Below, in pieces: positions 52,441 to 61,662 of a stretch of DNA of 64,000 nucleotides. Position numbers and translations under genes: made by a program. Within the stretch, counting starts at the first letter, position 1. Each line of letters begins with the position of its first letter. Source of the DNA: Winogradskyella thalassocola (GTDB lineage: Bacteria; Bacteroidota; Bacteroidia; Flavobacteriales; Flavobacteriaceae); assembly GCF_900099995.1 (NCBI RefSeq), contig NZ_FNCZ01000002.1, positions 310,001 through 374,000 on the forward strand, written 5' to 3'. A model generated the notes under the pieces. The model searched no databases. It was not told where the DNA came from and worked only from the letters and a program-made list of their open reading frames with translations.

Positions 52441-53634
52441 ATGCCAGGATTCGAGTTATTTAGCGATTTAGAACGCAAAGAAGTTAATGATGTTTTAGAT
52501 AACGGAGTATTAATGCGCTATGGTTTTGAAGGCATGCGTAAAGGGCATTGGAAAGCTAAAGAACTGGAAGCTGAATTGACAACCACGTTTCAATCTAAGC
52601 ACGTTCAATTGGTGTCTAGCGGAACAGCTGCAGTATCTGTAGCATTAGCATCGGCAGGAGTGGGAGCAAGTGATGAAGTAATTATGCCAACCTTTACCTT
52701 TGTGGCTAGTTTTGAGGCTATTATGATGTTAGGCGCTATTCCTATTTTGGTGGATATCGATGATACCTTAACATTAGATCCTAAAGCTTTAGAAGCAGCA
52801 ATAACTCCGAAGACGAAAGCCGTTATGGTCGTGCAAATGTGTGGAAGTATGGGCAATATGGATGCGTTGCAAGACATTTGTAATACACATAATTTATTGT
52901 TTATAGAAGATGCTTGCCAAGCCATTGGTGGGACGTATAAAGGAAAACCATTAGGGAGTATTGCGGACTTAGGATGTTTTTCCTTCGACTTTGTAAAAAC
53001 CATTACCTGCGGTGAAGGTGGAGCTGTGGTTACTAATAATAAAGAGTATTATGTAAATGCTGACCATTACAGTGATCATGGTCATGACCATGTTGGTAAT
53101 GATAGAGGTGCCGAAACCCATCCGTTTATGGGGTATAATTTTAGAATTTCAGAATTGCATGCAGCCGTTGGCTTAGCACAAGTAAGACGTTTGCCAGAGT
53201 TTATTGCTATTCAGAAACGAAATTATACCATTTTGAGAAATGCCTTGGCAAGAGTACCAGGAGTGACTTTTAGAACCGTCCCAAAAGGAGGTGAAGAAAG
53301 TTATGCGTTTTTAAACTTCTTTTTACCAGATTTAGAAATAGCAGAAAAAGTTGCAACAGCATTTAAAGTAAATGGAGTAGATGCTTGTTGGAATTACTAC
53401 CACAACAATTGGCATTATATTAAAAAATGGAATCATCTTAAAGATTTAAAATCTTTGTTTCCAATTTCAACAGAAGTAAAAAAAGGTTTAGAATATCTTC
53501 AAACAAAAACCTTTGAACAATCAGATCATTATATTGCTCGTAATATATCGTGTTTAATTAAATTGTCTTGGACGGAAGACGAAGTTAAAGAGCGTGCTGA
53601 AAAGATGGCGAAAATTATAAAAGCACATATTTAA
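52441..53634 (+). CDS. DegT/DnrJ/EryC1/StrS-family PLP aminotransferase, KdnA-like
   Basis: The 397-residue PLP enzyme has S-S-G-T-A-A-V-S-V-A-L (phosphate-binding), E-D-A-C-Q-A-I-G-G-T (Asp binds the pyridine nitrogen) and K-T-I-T-C-G-E-G-G-A (Schiff-base Lys). These enzymes aminate keto-sugars of LPS or capsule. The opening P-G-F-E-L-F-S-D-L-E-R-K-E-V-N-D-V-L and G-F-E-G-M-R-K remind me of the 8-amino-3,8-dideoxy-octulosonate (Kdo8N) aminotransferase KdnA. No KdnB-like dehydrogenase is next to it, so this assignment is tentative. Confidence 0.88.
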   Translation: MPGFELFSDLERKEVNDVLDNGVLMRYGFEGMRKGHWKAKELEAELTTTFQSKHVQLVSSGTAAVSVALASAGVGASDEVIMPTFTFVASFEAIMMLGAIPILVDIDDTLTLDPKALEAAITPKTKAVMVVQMCGSMGNMDALQDICNTHNLLFIEDACQAIGGTYKGKPLGSIADLGCFSFDFVKTITCGEGGAVVTNNKEYYVNADHYSDHGHDHVGNDRGAETHPFMGYNFRISELHAAVGLAQVRRLPEFIAIQKRNYTILRNALARVPGVTFRTVPKGGEESYAFLNFFLPDLEIAEKVATAFKVNGVDACWNYYHNNWHYIKKWNHLKDLKSLFPISTEVKKGLEYLQTKTFEQSDHYIARNISCLIKLSWTEDEVKERAEKMAKIIKAHI

Positions 53635-53822
53635 ATTATAAACATTTCAACTTCTGTGTGATAAGCAAATATTTCGGTATGATTTATCACCATTATAATT
53701 ACCTTTTTTTAACGATTAGAGCAATACTATAATGTATGTAACCTATTTTGTTACATGATTTACAGCTATAATTGATTGATTTTTATATAATTGCTATGTT
53801 TAATTAGTAGTTAGCATATTGT

Positions 53823-56723
53823 ATGAAATATCATTTCTTGATTTTATTCTGTTTCGTTTTTTCTTCAATTTTTGGACAAACTAAAGTGTCTGATTCATTA
53901 AGTATTATTGCCCTTATAGAAGAAGGTGAAAAAGAATCTGATACCATTTTGCAACTCCAGAAATTCGAAAGAGCTCTTATTTTATCACGAAAAAGTAATT
54001 TTAATTATGGAATGTATACACTTCATAAGAGAATTGCAGAATGGAAAAAAGAAAAATATAATACAGATTCAACTATTTCTCAATATAAAAAAGGTATTAA
54101 AGATTTAAGTTCATCAAAAATTTATAATTATAATTTACACGAATTAGTCGGTTTAGAATATACAAAGAATGGTAAATATGATTCTGCGTTGTTTTATTTA
54201 GATAAAAGCATAAAAATTAGTAATAGAATTGATCTAATAGGAAGAAGCTACATGGGTATTGGAAATATGTGGTTACAGAAGTATGATTATAGTAAAGCTT
54301 TTATAAGCTATACTACAGCAGATTCTATTTTTGAAAACTCTCCAAAATTTGTTATATCTAAAAAGAGAGCGCAAGTTAATAACTACTTGGGGTTCTGTGT
54401 GCGTAAAACTCATGGCGACAAAACAGCTTTAAAGTATTTTAATATCTCCAAAAAATTGTATTTAGAACTAAACAACACGTTTGGAGTTCAAGAAGTGAAC
54501 ATTGCTATCGCCCAAGTAGAAACGGCATTAGGCAATTTTGATAGTGCTCTAAATTTATTAAACGAGTCCATAGATTACCATCAAAAACATGCGCAAGAAG
54601 CTAACTCTTATTCGTACAGTGTTATTGTTAGAGGCTTTTTGTTGGTTAAAATGGGAAAAATCAAGGATGCAGAAAAAGACTATAAATTATACTATGATCT
54701 TGCTGTAGATTCTAAAAACAGATTCTACCAAATACGTGGACTAACTTATCTTGGAGATTTTTATACGAACACAAATCAGTTTCAAAAGGCAATTGACTAT
54801 TTCAAATCTGCTATAAAAGAATGTCAGGACTTAAATGATTTTAATAAAGAACTTAAAATAACAGAAGCCTTAATTAAACTCTATAAAAAAAATAACGATT
54901 TATCCTTGGCCTTGGAAGCTTATGATAATTATATCGCTATTCAAAAAAAAGTAGATGAAAAGGATATTAAAGAAAAAACATTTGAACTTGAAGCCAAATA
55001 CCAAACCGAAAAAAAAGAGCAAGAGATTACGTTATTAAAATCTCAAAAGGAAATTATAGAACAACAGAATAGAAATCAAAAAAATCTTATGTTAGGTGGT
55101 ATTGGTATTACTACAATTGCAGGTTTATTTTTATTTTTTCTTTACCGTAATCACCAAAAAACAAATACTAAATTAAAAGAGTTGGATGCATTAAAGTCAA
55201 ACTTCTTTACCAATATTTCTCATGAATTCCGCACTCCATTGACTTTAATCACTAGTCCTATTGATGACATGATATCCGATGATACGATCTCAGATAAAAA
55301 ACGTCAGCAATTTACTGTTGCTAAACAGAACTCAAATCGTCTATTAGAGCTCGTGAATCAAATATTAGATTTGTCTAAAATTGATGCAGGACATTTAAAA
55401 TTATATCTTCAACAAGGTAATGTACTTCAACTTGTTTCGGCTTTAAGCGAATCTTTTTCCTATTCTGCAAAACAAAAAAACATTAGATATACTATTGATG
55501 TGGAGCAAAGCTCAGAAGCGGTATGGTATGATAAAGATGCGGTTGAGAAAATAACAATTAATTTATTGTCTAATGCTTTAAAATACACACCAGAGAATGG
55601 AACCGTTTCTTGTAAGGCATATGTGGAAAATAATAGATTATTCCTAACGATTAAGAATTCTGGAAAAGGATTAACATCATACGAATTAAAAAATATTTTT
55701 GAGCGTTTTTATCAAACCAATGATCAAAATCAAGGTTCAGGAATTGGTCTGGCTTTAGTTAAAGAATTAGTTGAGTTACACAATGGAAAGATCGAAGTAC
55801 AAAGTAAACCAAACGGAGAAACATCATTTAGTCTCAATATATCTCTTGATAAAAAAAGATTTAAAAAAGATACCATACTAATTAAATCAAAGACTAAGGT
55901 TGAAAGTGGCGTACCGCTGTATACTAGTGCTTCCATCGAAGAAGACGAAGAATTTAAAGATAGTGATTTACCAATTTTATTAATTGTTGAAGATAATAAT
56001 GACTTGCGAAGTTTGCTAAAACAATCGTTTGAAAATAATTACAATGTCATTACTGCACCAAACGGAAAAATTGGTGTAGAATTAGCATTAGAGCATATTC
56101 CAGATCTTATTATTTCGGATATTATGATGCCCGAAAAAGATGGTATTACATTATCTGAAGAGTTAAAAACTGACGAACGTTCAGCACATATTCCTATTAT
56201 ATTATTAACGGCTAAAGCAGAAGTTGAAAGTCAATATAAAGGTATTGGTACTGGTGCTGATGATTATATCTCCAAACCTTTTGATAAGAAATTATTAGCC
56301 CTTAAAGTTGAAAAACTAATTGAATCGAGACGACAACTGCAATTACGTTACAGTCAAGAATTAGTGTTACTGCCCAAGGATATTGCTATGACTAACTTGG
56401 ATGAAAAATTCCTCGAAAAAGTACAGCTTTCCTTAGATCAAAGTCTTACAGATCCTTCTTTTAATGTTACAGAATTTTCGGAAGCTGTTGGTATGAGTCG
56501 AATGCAGCTTCATAGAAAGCTAAAGGCTTTAACCGGACTTACTGCATCCGAATTTATTCGTTCGCAACGGCTTAAATTGGCTACAGAATTCTTAAAATCC
56601 TCAGATATTAATATATCTCAAATTGGGTATTCGGTTGGTTTTAATGACCATTCTTATTTCGCAAAGTGCTTTAAGGAAGTTTATAATTGCAGTCCTACGG
56701 ATTATGCAAATAAACATACGTAG
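53823..56723 (+). CDS. Hybrid two-component protein: TPR sensor, kinase, receiver, AraC
   Basis: The 966-residue chain has a signal peptide (M-K-Y-H-F-L-I-L-F-C-F-V-F), periplasmic TPR helices (about 25-385), a coiled-coil with A-K-Y-Q-T-E-K-K-E-Q-E-I, one membrane helix (about 425-445), HisKA (N-I-S-H-E-F-R-T-P-L), HATPase (N-L-L-S-N-A-L-K-Y-T, G-S-G-I-G-L), a receiver (I-V-E-D-N-N-D, S-D-I-M-M-P) and an AraC HTH. The G1 box reads N-S-G-K-G instead of D-x-G-x-G. Such HTCS proteins typically sense a periplasmic ligand with beta-propellers; here TPRs replace them. It is paralogous to the next gene. Confidence 0.92.
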   Translation: MKYHFLILFCFVFSSIFGQTKVSDSLSIIALIEEGEKESDTILQLQKFERALILSRKSNFNYGMYTLHKRIAEWKKEKYNTDSTISQYKKGIKDLSSSKIYNYNLHELVGLEYTKNGKYDSALFYLDKSIKISNRIDLIGRSYMGIGNMWLQKYDYSKAFISYTTADSIFENSPKFVISKKRAQVNNYLGFCVRKTHGDKTALKYFNISKKLYLELNNTFGVQEVNIAIAQVETALGNFDSALNLLNESIDYHQKHAQEANSYSYSVIVRGFLLVKMGKIKDAEKDYKLYYDLAVDSKNRFYQIRGLTYLGDFYTNTNQFQKAIDYFKSAIKECQDLNDFNKELKITEALIKLYKKNNDLSLALEAYDNYIAIQKKVDEKDIKEKTFELEAKYQTEKKEQEITLLKSQKEIIEQQNRNQKNLMLGGIGITTIAGLFLFFLYRNHQKTNTKLKELDALKSNFFTNISHEFRTPLTLITSPIDDMISDDTISDKKRQQFTVAKQNSNRLLELVNQILDLSKIDAGHLKLYLQQGNVLQLVSALSESFSYSAKQKNIRYTIDVEQSSEAVWYDKDAVEKITINLLSNALKYTPENGTVSCKAYVENNRLFLTIKNSGKGLTSYELKNIFERFYQTNDQNQGSGIGLALVKELVELHNGKIEVQSKPNGETSFSLNISLDKKRFKKDTILIKSKTKVESGVPLYTSASIEEDEEFKDSDLPILLIVEDNNDLRSLLKQSFENNYNVITAPNGKIGVELALEHIPDLIISDIMMPEKDGITLSEELKTDERSAHIPIILLTAKAEVESQYKGIGTGADDYISKPFDKKLLALKVEKLIESRRQLQLRYSQELVLLPKDIAMTNLDEKFLEKVQLSLDQSLTDPSFNVTEFSEAVGMSRMQLHRKLKALTGLTASEFIRSQRLKLATEFLKSSDINISQIGYSVGFNDHSYFAKCFKEVYNCSPTDYANKHT

Positions 56724-56794
56724 TTTAAAAATATAGTTGACTAATTGATATTCATAATATTGACTTATCTTTAAATGGTCTATTGATAAATGTT

Positions 56795-59656
56795 ATGAAT
56801 TTAAAATACCTCGTAATCTTCTTAACAATGCCTTTGTTCTGTCTTGGGCAAAAAGGAAAACCACTAGATTCTTTAAAACAACTTATTTATACATCTAAGG
56901 AGTTTTCAGATAAAGGCCAACTCGATAGTAGTTATCATTATGCTAAAATTAGTTATAGTTTGGCCAAACAACTCAAAGCAGATTCATTGCAAGTAGAAAT
57001 TGTAGGCACCTTAAGTTATTATGAACCTGATTTAGAAAAAGCATTGGAGTATTTAGCGGAATCAGAACCTATTGCTATTAAGAATAAACAGTGGAAGTAC
57101 TTAAAAAACATGTATTATGTAAGAGGTACTCTATTCTATCATAGAACTAAAGATGAACGTGCGTTAGTTCATTTTCTAAAACTAGATTCACTTTTAGAAA
57201 AGAGAAATGATGATATCTTCCTGGCTGCTATGAATAAAGTGAGTATCGTGAATATTCTATATGATTCGCGGACCGCAAATGATACCAGTTTTTTTGCTCA
57301 GATGAATAAAAATATCAAAGACGGACTTCAACTGGTTAATGCGGGTTTAAAGATTAGTAAGGATAGTCTTAAATTCTATAATGCGTATTACCTTAATGTA
57401 CCAGCTGCTATTCTGTACGAGAAAAAGGCCTATATGCATGTTCAAAGAAAAGAACCTAAAAAGGCCATTATTAATTATCAGAAGGCACTTTCAAATACAG
57501 GATATGTCGATTCTAAATTTACCGATAATCCACTTAGAAAATCTTTAATCTATAATGGATTAGCAAACCTATATGAGAGAGAAAATCAAAAAGATTCGGC
57601 CTTACACTATTATAAGAAGGAGTTAGTAGCTATTTATAAAACCACAGATACCTTAATGCAAGCCATATCTAATTATAAAATAGCCGAATTTTATAATAAC
57701 AACAATAATCCAAAAACAGCACTGCTATACCTCAACACCGCTCAAGATTTAATGGAGAGCGCTTATTTTGTTCGTGACGAACATAACTATAAGCTTCTAG
57801 ATATTCTGGCCAGTGTTTATTTTAACCTTGGAAATTTCGAGAAAGCTTATGAAGCTTCGGAAAAGGCTAGGCAGCATCTTATTAAAATACAAACTGCGTT
57901 TAATAAAGAAAATATATCTGAACTTGAAACGAAATACCAAACCGAAAAAAAAGAACAAGAGATTTCCTTATTAAAATCTCAAAACGAGATTGAAGAACAA
58001 CACAATAAGAATCAAAAAAATATGTTTTTGGGAGGTATAAGTATCCTTTCTATTGCCGGATTGTTTCTGTTTTTTCTCTATCGAAATCGCCAAAAAACAA
58101 ATATAAAATTAAAAGAATTAGACGCCTTAAAATCGAACTTCTTTGCTAATATTTCGCATGAGTTTCGGACACCGTTAACCTTAATATCTAGTCCTATTAA
58201 TGATATTTTAGCAGAAGATTCAATATCAGATAAAAAACGTAAACAATTTACTATTGCCAAACAAAATTCTGAACGCCTGTTAGAACTGGTCAATCAGTTG
58301 TTAGATCTCTCAAAAATTGATGAAGGTCATTTAAGACTACAGCTTCAAAAGGGCAATGTGCTTCAACTTATTGCTGCATTAAGTGAATCATTTATCTATC
58401 ATGCAGAGCAGAAAAACATTATATATAATATTGCTGTTTCAGAAGATGAAAGAGCAGTTTGGTTCGATAAAAGTGCCATCGAAAAAATAACCATTAATCT
58501 ATTGTCTAATGCTATAAAATACACTCCTAATAATGGTGTAATTTCTTGCGAAGCTTATCTCAAAAACCAAACGTTATTTTTTAAAATTTCAAACTCAGGA
58601 AAAGGTTTAACATCGTATGAATTGAATAATATTTTTGAGCGTTTTTACCAAACTAACGATCAAAACCAGGGTTCAGGAATCGGTTTGGCTTTGGTGAAGG
58701 AATTGGTAGAACTGCATAAAGGCTCTATTGAAGCCCAGAGTATACCAAATGAGGAAACATCATTTATTCTTAAGCTTTCTGTCGATAAAAATAGCTTTAA
58801 AGACGCGACATTATTAACGACATCAAATCACAAGGTAGACGAAGGAATACCGCTGTATACAAACGTTATAAATGATGAAGATGAAACCTTTATAGACAAT
58901 GACTTACCAATCCTATTAATTGTTGAAGATAACGATGACTTACGGCACCTGCTAAAACAAATTTTTGAAGAACAGTATAATGTGATAGTTGCGTCTAATG
59001 GCAAAATAGGAGTTGATTTGGCATTAGAGCACATTCCCGATTTAATTATATCGGATATTATGATGCCAGAAAAGGATGGTATTGCTTTAACCAAAGCATT
59101 AAAAAATGACGAACGTTCTGCGCATATCCCAATTATATTACTGACCGCAAAAGCAGAAGTTGAAAGTCAGTTTGAAGGGATTGAAACTGGTGCAGACGAT
59201 TATACAATCAAGCCTTTTAACAAAAAATTATTGCTTCTAAAAGTTGAAAAACTAATTGAATCTAGACGACAACTACAATTACGGTACAGTCAAGAATTGG
59301 TCTTATTACCTAAAGACATTGCGGTGACCAATCTAGATGAAAAATTTCTTAAAAAAGTGGAGACCATTTTAGAGAAAAACCTCATAGATCCTTCTTTTAA
59401 TGTCACCGAATTTTCAGAGGCTGTTGGTATGAGTAGAATGCAATTACACAGAAAGCTAAAAGCGTTAACAGGACTTACGGCATCAGAATTTATCCGTTCT
59501 CAACGGCTTAAATTAGCTGCGAAATTATTAAAAACGTCAGATATTAATATGTCTCAAGTTGGATATTCTGTGGGTTTTAATGACCATTCTTATTTTACCA
59601 AATGTTTTAAGGAAGCCTACAATTGCACACCAACTGAGTTTGCAAACCGTAGTTAA
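56795..59656 (+). CDS. Second TPR hybrid two-component protein (tandem paralogue)
   Basis: I choose the ATG at 56795 (M-N-L-K-Y-L-V-I-F-L) over a TTG at 56783. The roughly 950-residue product has the same order as its neighbour: signal peptide, TPR, coiled-coil, membrane helix, HisKA, HATPase with N-S-G-K-G, receiver and AraC. Kinase, receiver and HTH parts are very similar to those of the neighbour, while the TPR halves differ, so the two probably read different signals and may act on overlapping targets. No polysaccharide-utilisation (SusC/D) genes are nearby. Confidence 0.92.
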   Translation: MNLKYLVIFLTMPLFCLGQKGKPLDSLKQLIYTSKEFSDKGQLDSSYHYAKISYSLAKQLKADSLQVEIVGTLSYYEPDLEKALEYLAESEPIAIKNKQWKYLKNMYYVRGTLFYHRTKDERALVHFLKLDSLLEKRNDDIFLAAMNKVSIVNILYDSRTANDTSFFAQMNKNIKDGLQLVNAGLKISKDSLKFYNAYYLNVPAAILYEKKAYMHVQRKEPKKAIINYQKALSNTGYVDSKFTDNPLRKSLIYNGLANLYERENQKDSALHYYKKELVAIYKTTDTLMQAISNYKIAEFYNNNNNPKTALLYLNTAQDLMESAYFVRDEHNYKLLDILASVYFNLGNFEKAYEASEKARQHLIKIQTAFNKENISELETKYQTEKKEQEISLLKSQNEIEEQHNKNQKNMFLGGISILSIAGLFLFFLYRNRQKTNIKLKELDALKSNFFANISHEFRTPLTLISSPINDILAEDSISDKKRKQFTIAKQNSERLLELVNQLLDLSKIDEGHLRLQLQKGNVLQLIAALSESFIYHAEQKNIIYNIAVSEDERAVWFDKSAIEKITINLLSNAIKYTPNNGVISCEAYLKNQTLFFKISNSGKGLTSYELNNIFERFYQTNDQNQGSGIGLALVKELVELHKGSIEAQSIPNEETSFILKLSVDKNSFKDATLLTTSNHKVDEGIPLYTNVINDEDETFIDNDLPILLIVEDNDDLRHLLKQIFEEQYNVIVASNGKIGVDLALEHIPDLIISDIMMPEKDGIALTKALKNDERSAHIPIILLTAKAEVESQFEGIETGADDYTIKPFNKKLLLLKVEKLIESRRQLQLRYSQELVLLPKDIAVTNLDEKFLKKVETILEKNLIDPSFNVTEFSEAVGMSRMQLHRKLKALTGLTASEFIRSQRLKLAAKLLKTSDINMSQVGYSVGFNDHSYFTKCFKEAYNCTPTEFANRS

Positions 59657-59961
59657 TTTTAAGGTCACTTTAAGCAATTTGGCGAACTAGGTTTTCATTT
59701 CATATAAATATTGTATCCAGCTTCACTTTTTTGATTTGGTTCTTGGCTCTAAATGTCTTGTATTGAACCTGTCGAAGCAAGCGGTTTAGACGCGTTTATC
59801 CAATTAATCCTAAATAAATTCACTTCCATAGCTCTTATATCTCTTGCTATAGCTAGCATGTTACAATAATCATAACAATTGTTACATAAGTAATATCCTT
59901 CTCACAACTTACATTCTACATTTACTACATACTTCTTCCCTGCAGTAGTAATATCGTTCTA
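59657..59961. other. Intergenic region without a supported gene
   Basis: About 305 bp, AT-rich. I see no ORF and no TGAY box. Around 59766-59785 the sequence TTGAACCTGTCGAAGCAAG resembles scattered intergenic repeats seen in flavobacteria, but this is one copy only. Confidence 0.4.
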
Positions 59962-60114
59962 ATGGTTAAAAAAAAAAACAGCATTAAAGGTGAAATAGAT
60001 CACTTCCCTGAGTATCAAATTTATCTCAATGTTAACCATTTAGAAACAGGTATATATACTTTGAAAATTACACATAAAAACAAAGTTATAAAAACAACCA
60101 CTTTTAAAAAATAG
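59962..60114 (+). CDS. Small 50-residue protein, T9SS-tail-like
   Basis: The ATG at 59962 is followed by a run of 11 A and ends at the TAG at 60112-60114. The product begins M-V-K-K-K-N-S-I-K-G-E-I and ends L-E-T-G-I-Y-T-L-K-I-T-H-K-N-K with a final F-K-K. That ending resembles the last strands of a type A sorting domain (G-I-Y-x-L-K-I). There is no signal peptide, so this may be a free-standing tail or the end of a degraded cargo gene. The A11 run could hide a frameshift. Confidence 0.5.
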   Translation: MVKKKNSIKGEIDHFPEYQIYLNVNHLETGIYTLKITHKNKVIKTTTFKK

Positions 60115-60160
60115 GATTATGAAATCACAGATTCACAACTATCAAAACAAATATTTAAAG

Positions 60161-61651
60161 ATGAGTAAAATACTATTTGCAGTGCTTGTTATCTGTTTGA
60201 TGTCAATCTCCAGTTTTGCGCAAACGGGTTTTAATTATAAAGCGCTTATAAAAGATGCAAATGGGAACGTTCTAAGCAATCAAGAAATTGATATACGATT
60301 CACAATCCAAACACTCGAAGGACCTATTTATATTGCTTCATATCAAGAACTTCATTCACCCACGACAGATAGTAATGGTATTGCGATTGTTACTATAGGC
60401 GAAGGTAATATTATAGCAGGGACTTTTCCAGATAATTTTTGGCTTCCTAACATTACACTTAACACAGAAATAGATATAGAAAGAGATGGCACATTTGTAG
60501 ATTTTGGTGAATCTAACTTTAAAAAAGTACCAATGGCAATTCATGCCGATAATGTTTTTAGTGGTGATTATAACGATTTAATCAACCCACCCGTAATAAC
60601 TCCAGCCAGTGGTTTAGAACAAATTACAGAAGAAACAGCGAACAATTCAGGTTTATTTCGTACTGGATGGAGGTTATTTGATGCAGATCCGGCAAAACAT
60701 GGCCCAATAGGTGACAATGCTATAGACTTAAGTTTTAGTATTAGTGAATCAACGACTCGCGGAGCTACAGGTGAACATTCAGTAGCATTCGGTTTATCTA
60801 CTACTGCGTCAGGAAAATATTCAACTGCAACTGGTATAGCAACAACTGCTTCTGGAATCTATTCAACAGCACTAGGTTATGGAACCAAAGCTGAATCTTT
60901 TAGGTCTTTTGCAATTGGAAGTTATAATATTGGTGGTGGGTATGCAGGTGTTCCTGAAAATCCAAATTCAACCCTTAGTTGGGTAGGGACCGACCCTTTG
61001 TTCGAAATTGGTAATGGTAGAAATGCAAGAAGTAATGCATTAACCGTCTTAAAAAATGGTAAAGTTGGCATTGGCAGGCATCAACCTACTAGTTTATTAG
61101 AAGTACAACATCCAAATGTTGCACCAACTTCAACTAACTTAAGTAATGCTTTTAGTATAAGAAATATAGAAAACGAATCTTGGCAATTCTATACACAATA
61201 TAACGGCAATTTACATTTATATAATAATGGTGTTTATCGCGGTGCTTTTCTAGGTTCATCTGGTGCTTATACACAAACTTCAGACAGACGCACAAAGAAA
61301 GACATCACTTCCTTAGAAAATGGCACTTTGGATAAAGTAATGCAACTTAATCCTGTGAGTTACTTAATGAAAGCCCAAACCGATACCAAACGAAATGTAG
61401 GTCTAATCTCTCAAGAAGTTCAAGACATCTTTCCAAGCATTACATATTATGTTGAAGAATCCGACTTAATCACCTTGTCTTATACAGAGTTGATTCCAAT
61501 TTTAATAAAAGCACTGCAAGAGCAGCAAGACATTATTGAAGCTCAAAAAGCTAAGGATGTTGTGCAAGATAAATCGATTTCAGAACAATCTCAAACTATT
61601 AAATCATTAGTCGTGCGATTAGATCAATTAGAAGCAAAATCAAGTAATTAA
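60161..61651 (+). CDS. Secreted tail-fibre-like protein with YadA-head repeats and S74 chaperone
   Basis: Start chosen at 60161 for its signal peptide (M-S-K-I-L-F-A-V-L-V-I-C-L-M-S-I-S-S-F-A); an ATG at 60119 is open too. About 496 residues. The N-terminal domain (G-F-N-Y-K-A-L-I-K-D-A-N-G-N-V) is shared by three genes here. A YadA-like head segment (G-E-H-S-V-A-F-G-L-S, G-K-Y-S-T-A-T-G-I-A, G-I-Y-S-T-A-L-G-Y-G) follows. The C-terminal intramolecular chaperone (Peptidase_S74: S-D-R-R-T-K-K-D-I, G-L-I-S-Q-E-V-Q) and a coiled-coil finish the chain. It probably forms trimeric fibres, from which the S74 domain is usually self-cleaved. Confidence 0.88.
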   Translation: MSKILFAVLVICLMSISSFAQTGFNYKALIKDANGNVLSNQEIDIRFTIQTLEGPIYIASYQELHSPTTDSNGIAIVTIGEGNIIAGTFPDNFWLPNITLNTEIDIERDGTFVDFGESNFKKVPMAIHADNVFSGDYNDLINPPVITPASGLEQITEETANNSGLFRTGWRLFDADPAKHGPIGDNAIDLSFSISESTTRGATGEHSVAFGLSTTASGKYSTATGIATTASGIYSTALGYGTKAESFRSFAIGSYNIGGGYAGVPENPNSTLSWVGTDPLFEIGNGRNARSNALTVLKNGKVGIGRHQPTSLLEVQHPNVAPTSTNLSNAFSIRNIENESWQFYTQYNGNLHLYNNGVYRGAFLGSSGAYTQTSDRRTKKDITSLENGTLDKVMQLNPVSYLMKAQTDTKRNVGLISQEVQDIFPSITYYVEESDLITLSYTELIPILIKALQEQQDIIEAQKAKDVVQDKSISEQSQTIKSLVVRLDQLEAKSSN

Positions 61652-61662
61652 AAAATTAGAAC

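Noticed and set aside
53680-53689. TGATTTATCA upstream of the TPR hybrid two-component gene as a further TGAY box
   Set aside because: The half-sites are separated by only 2 bases instead of 4, and no matching -7 element lies 33 bp away.
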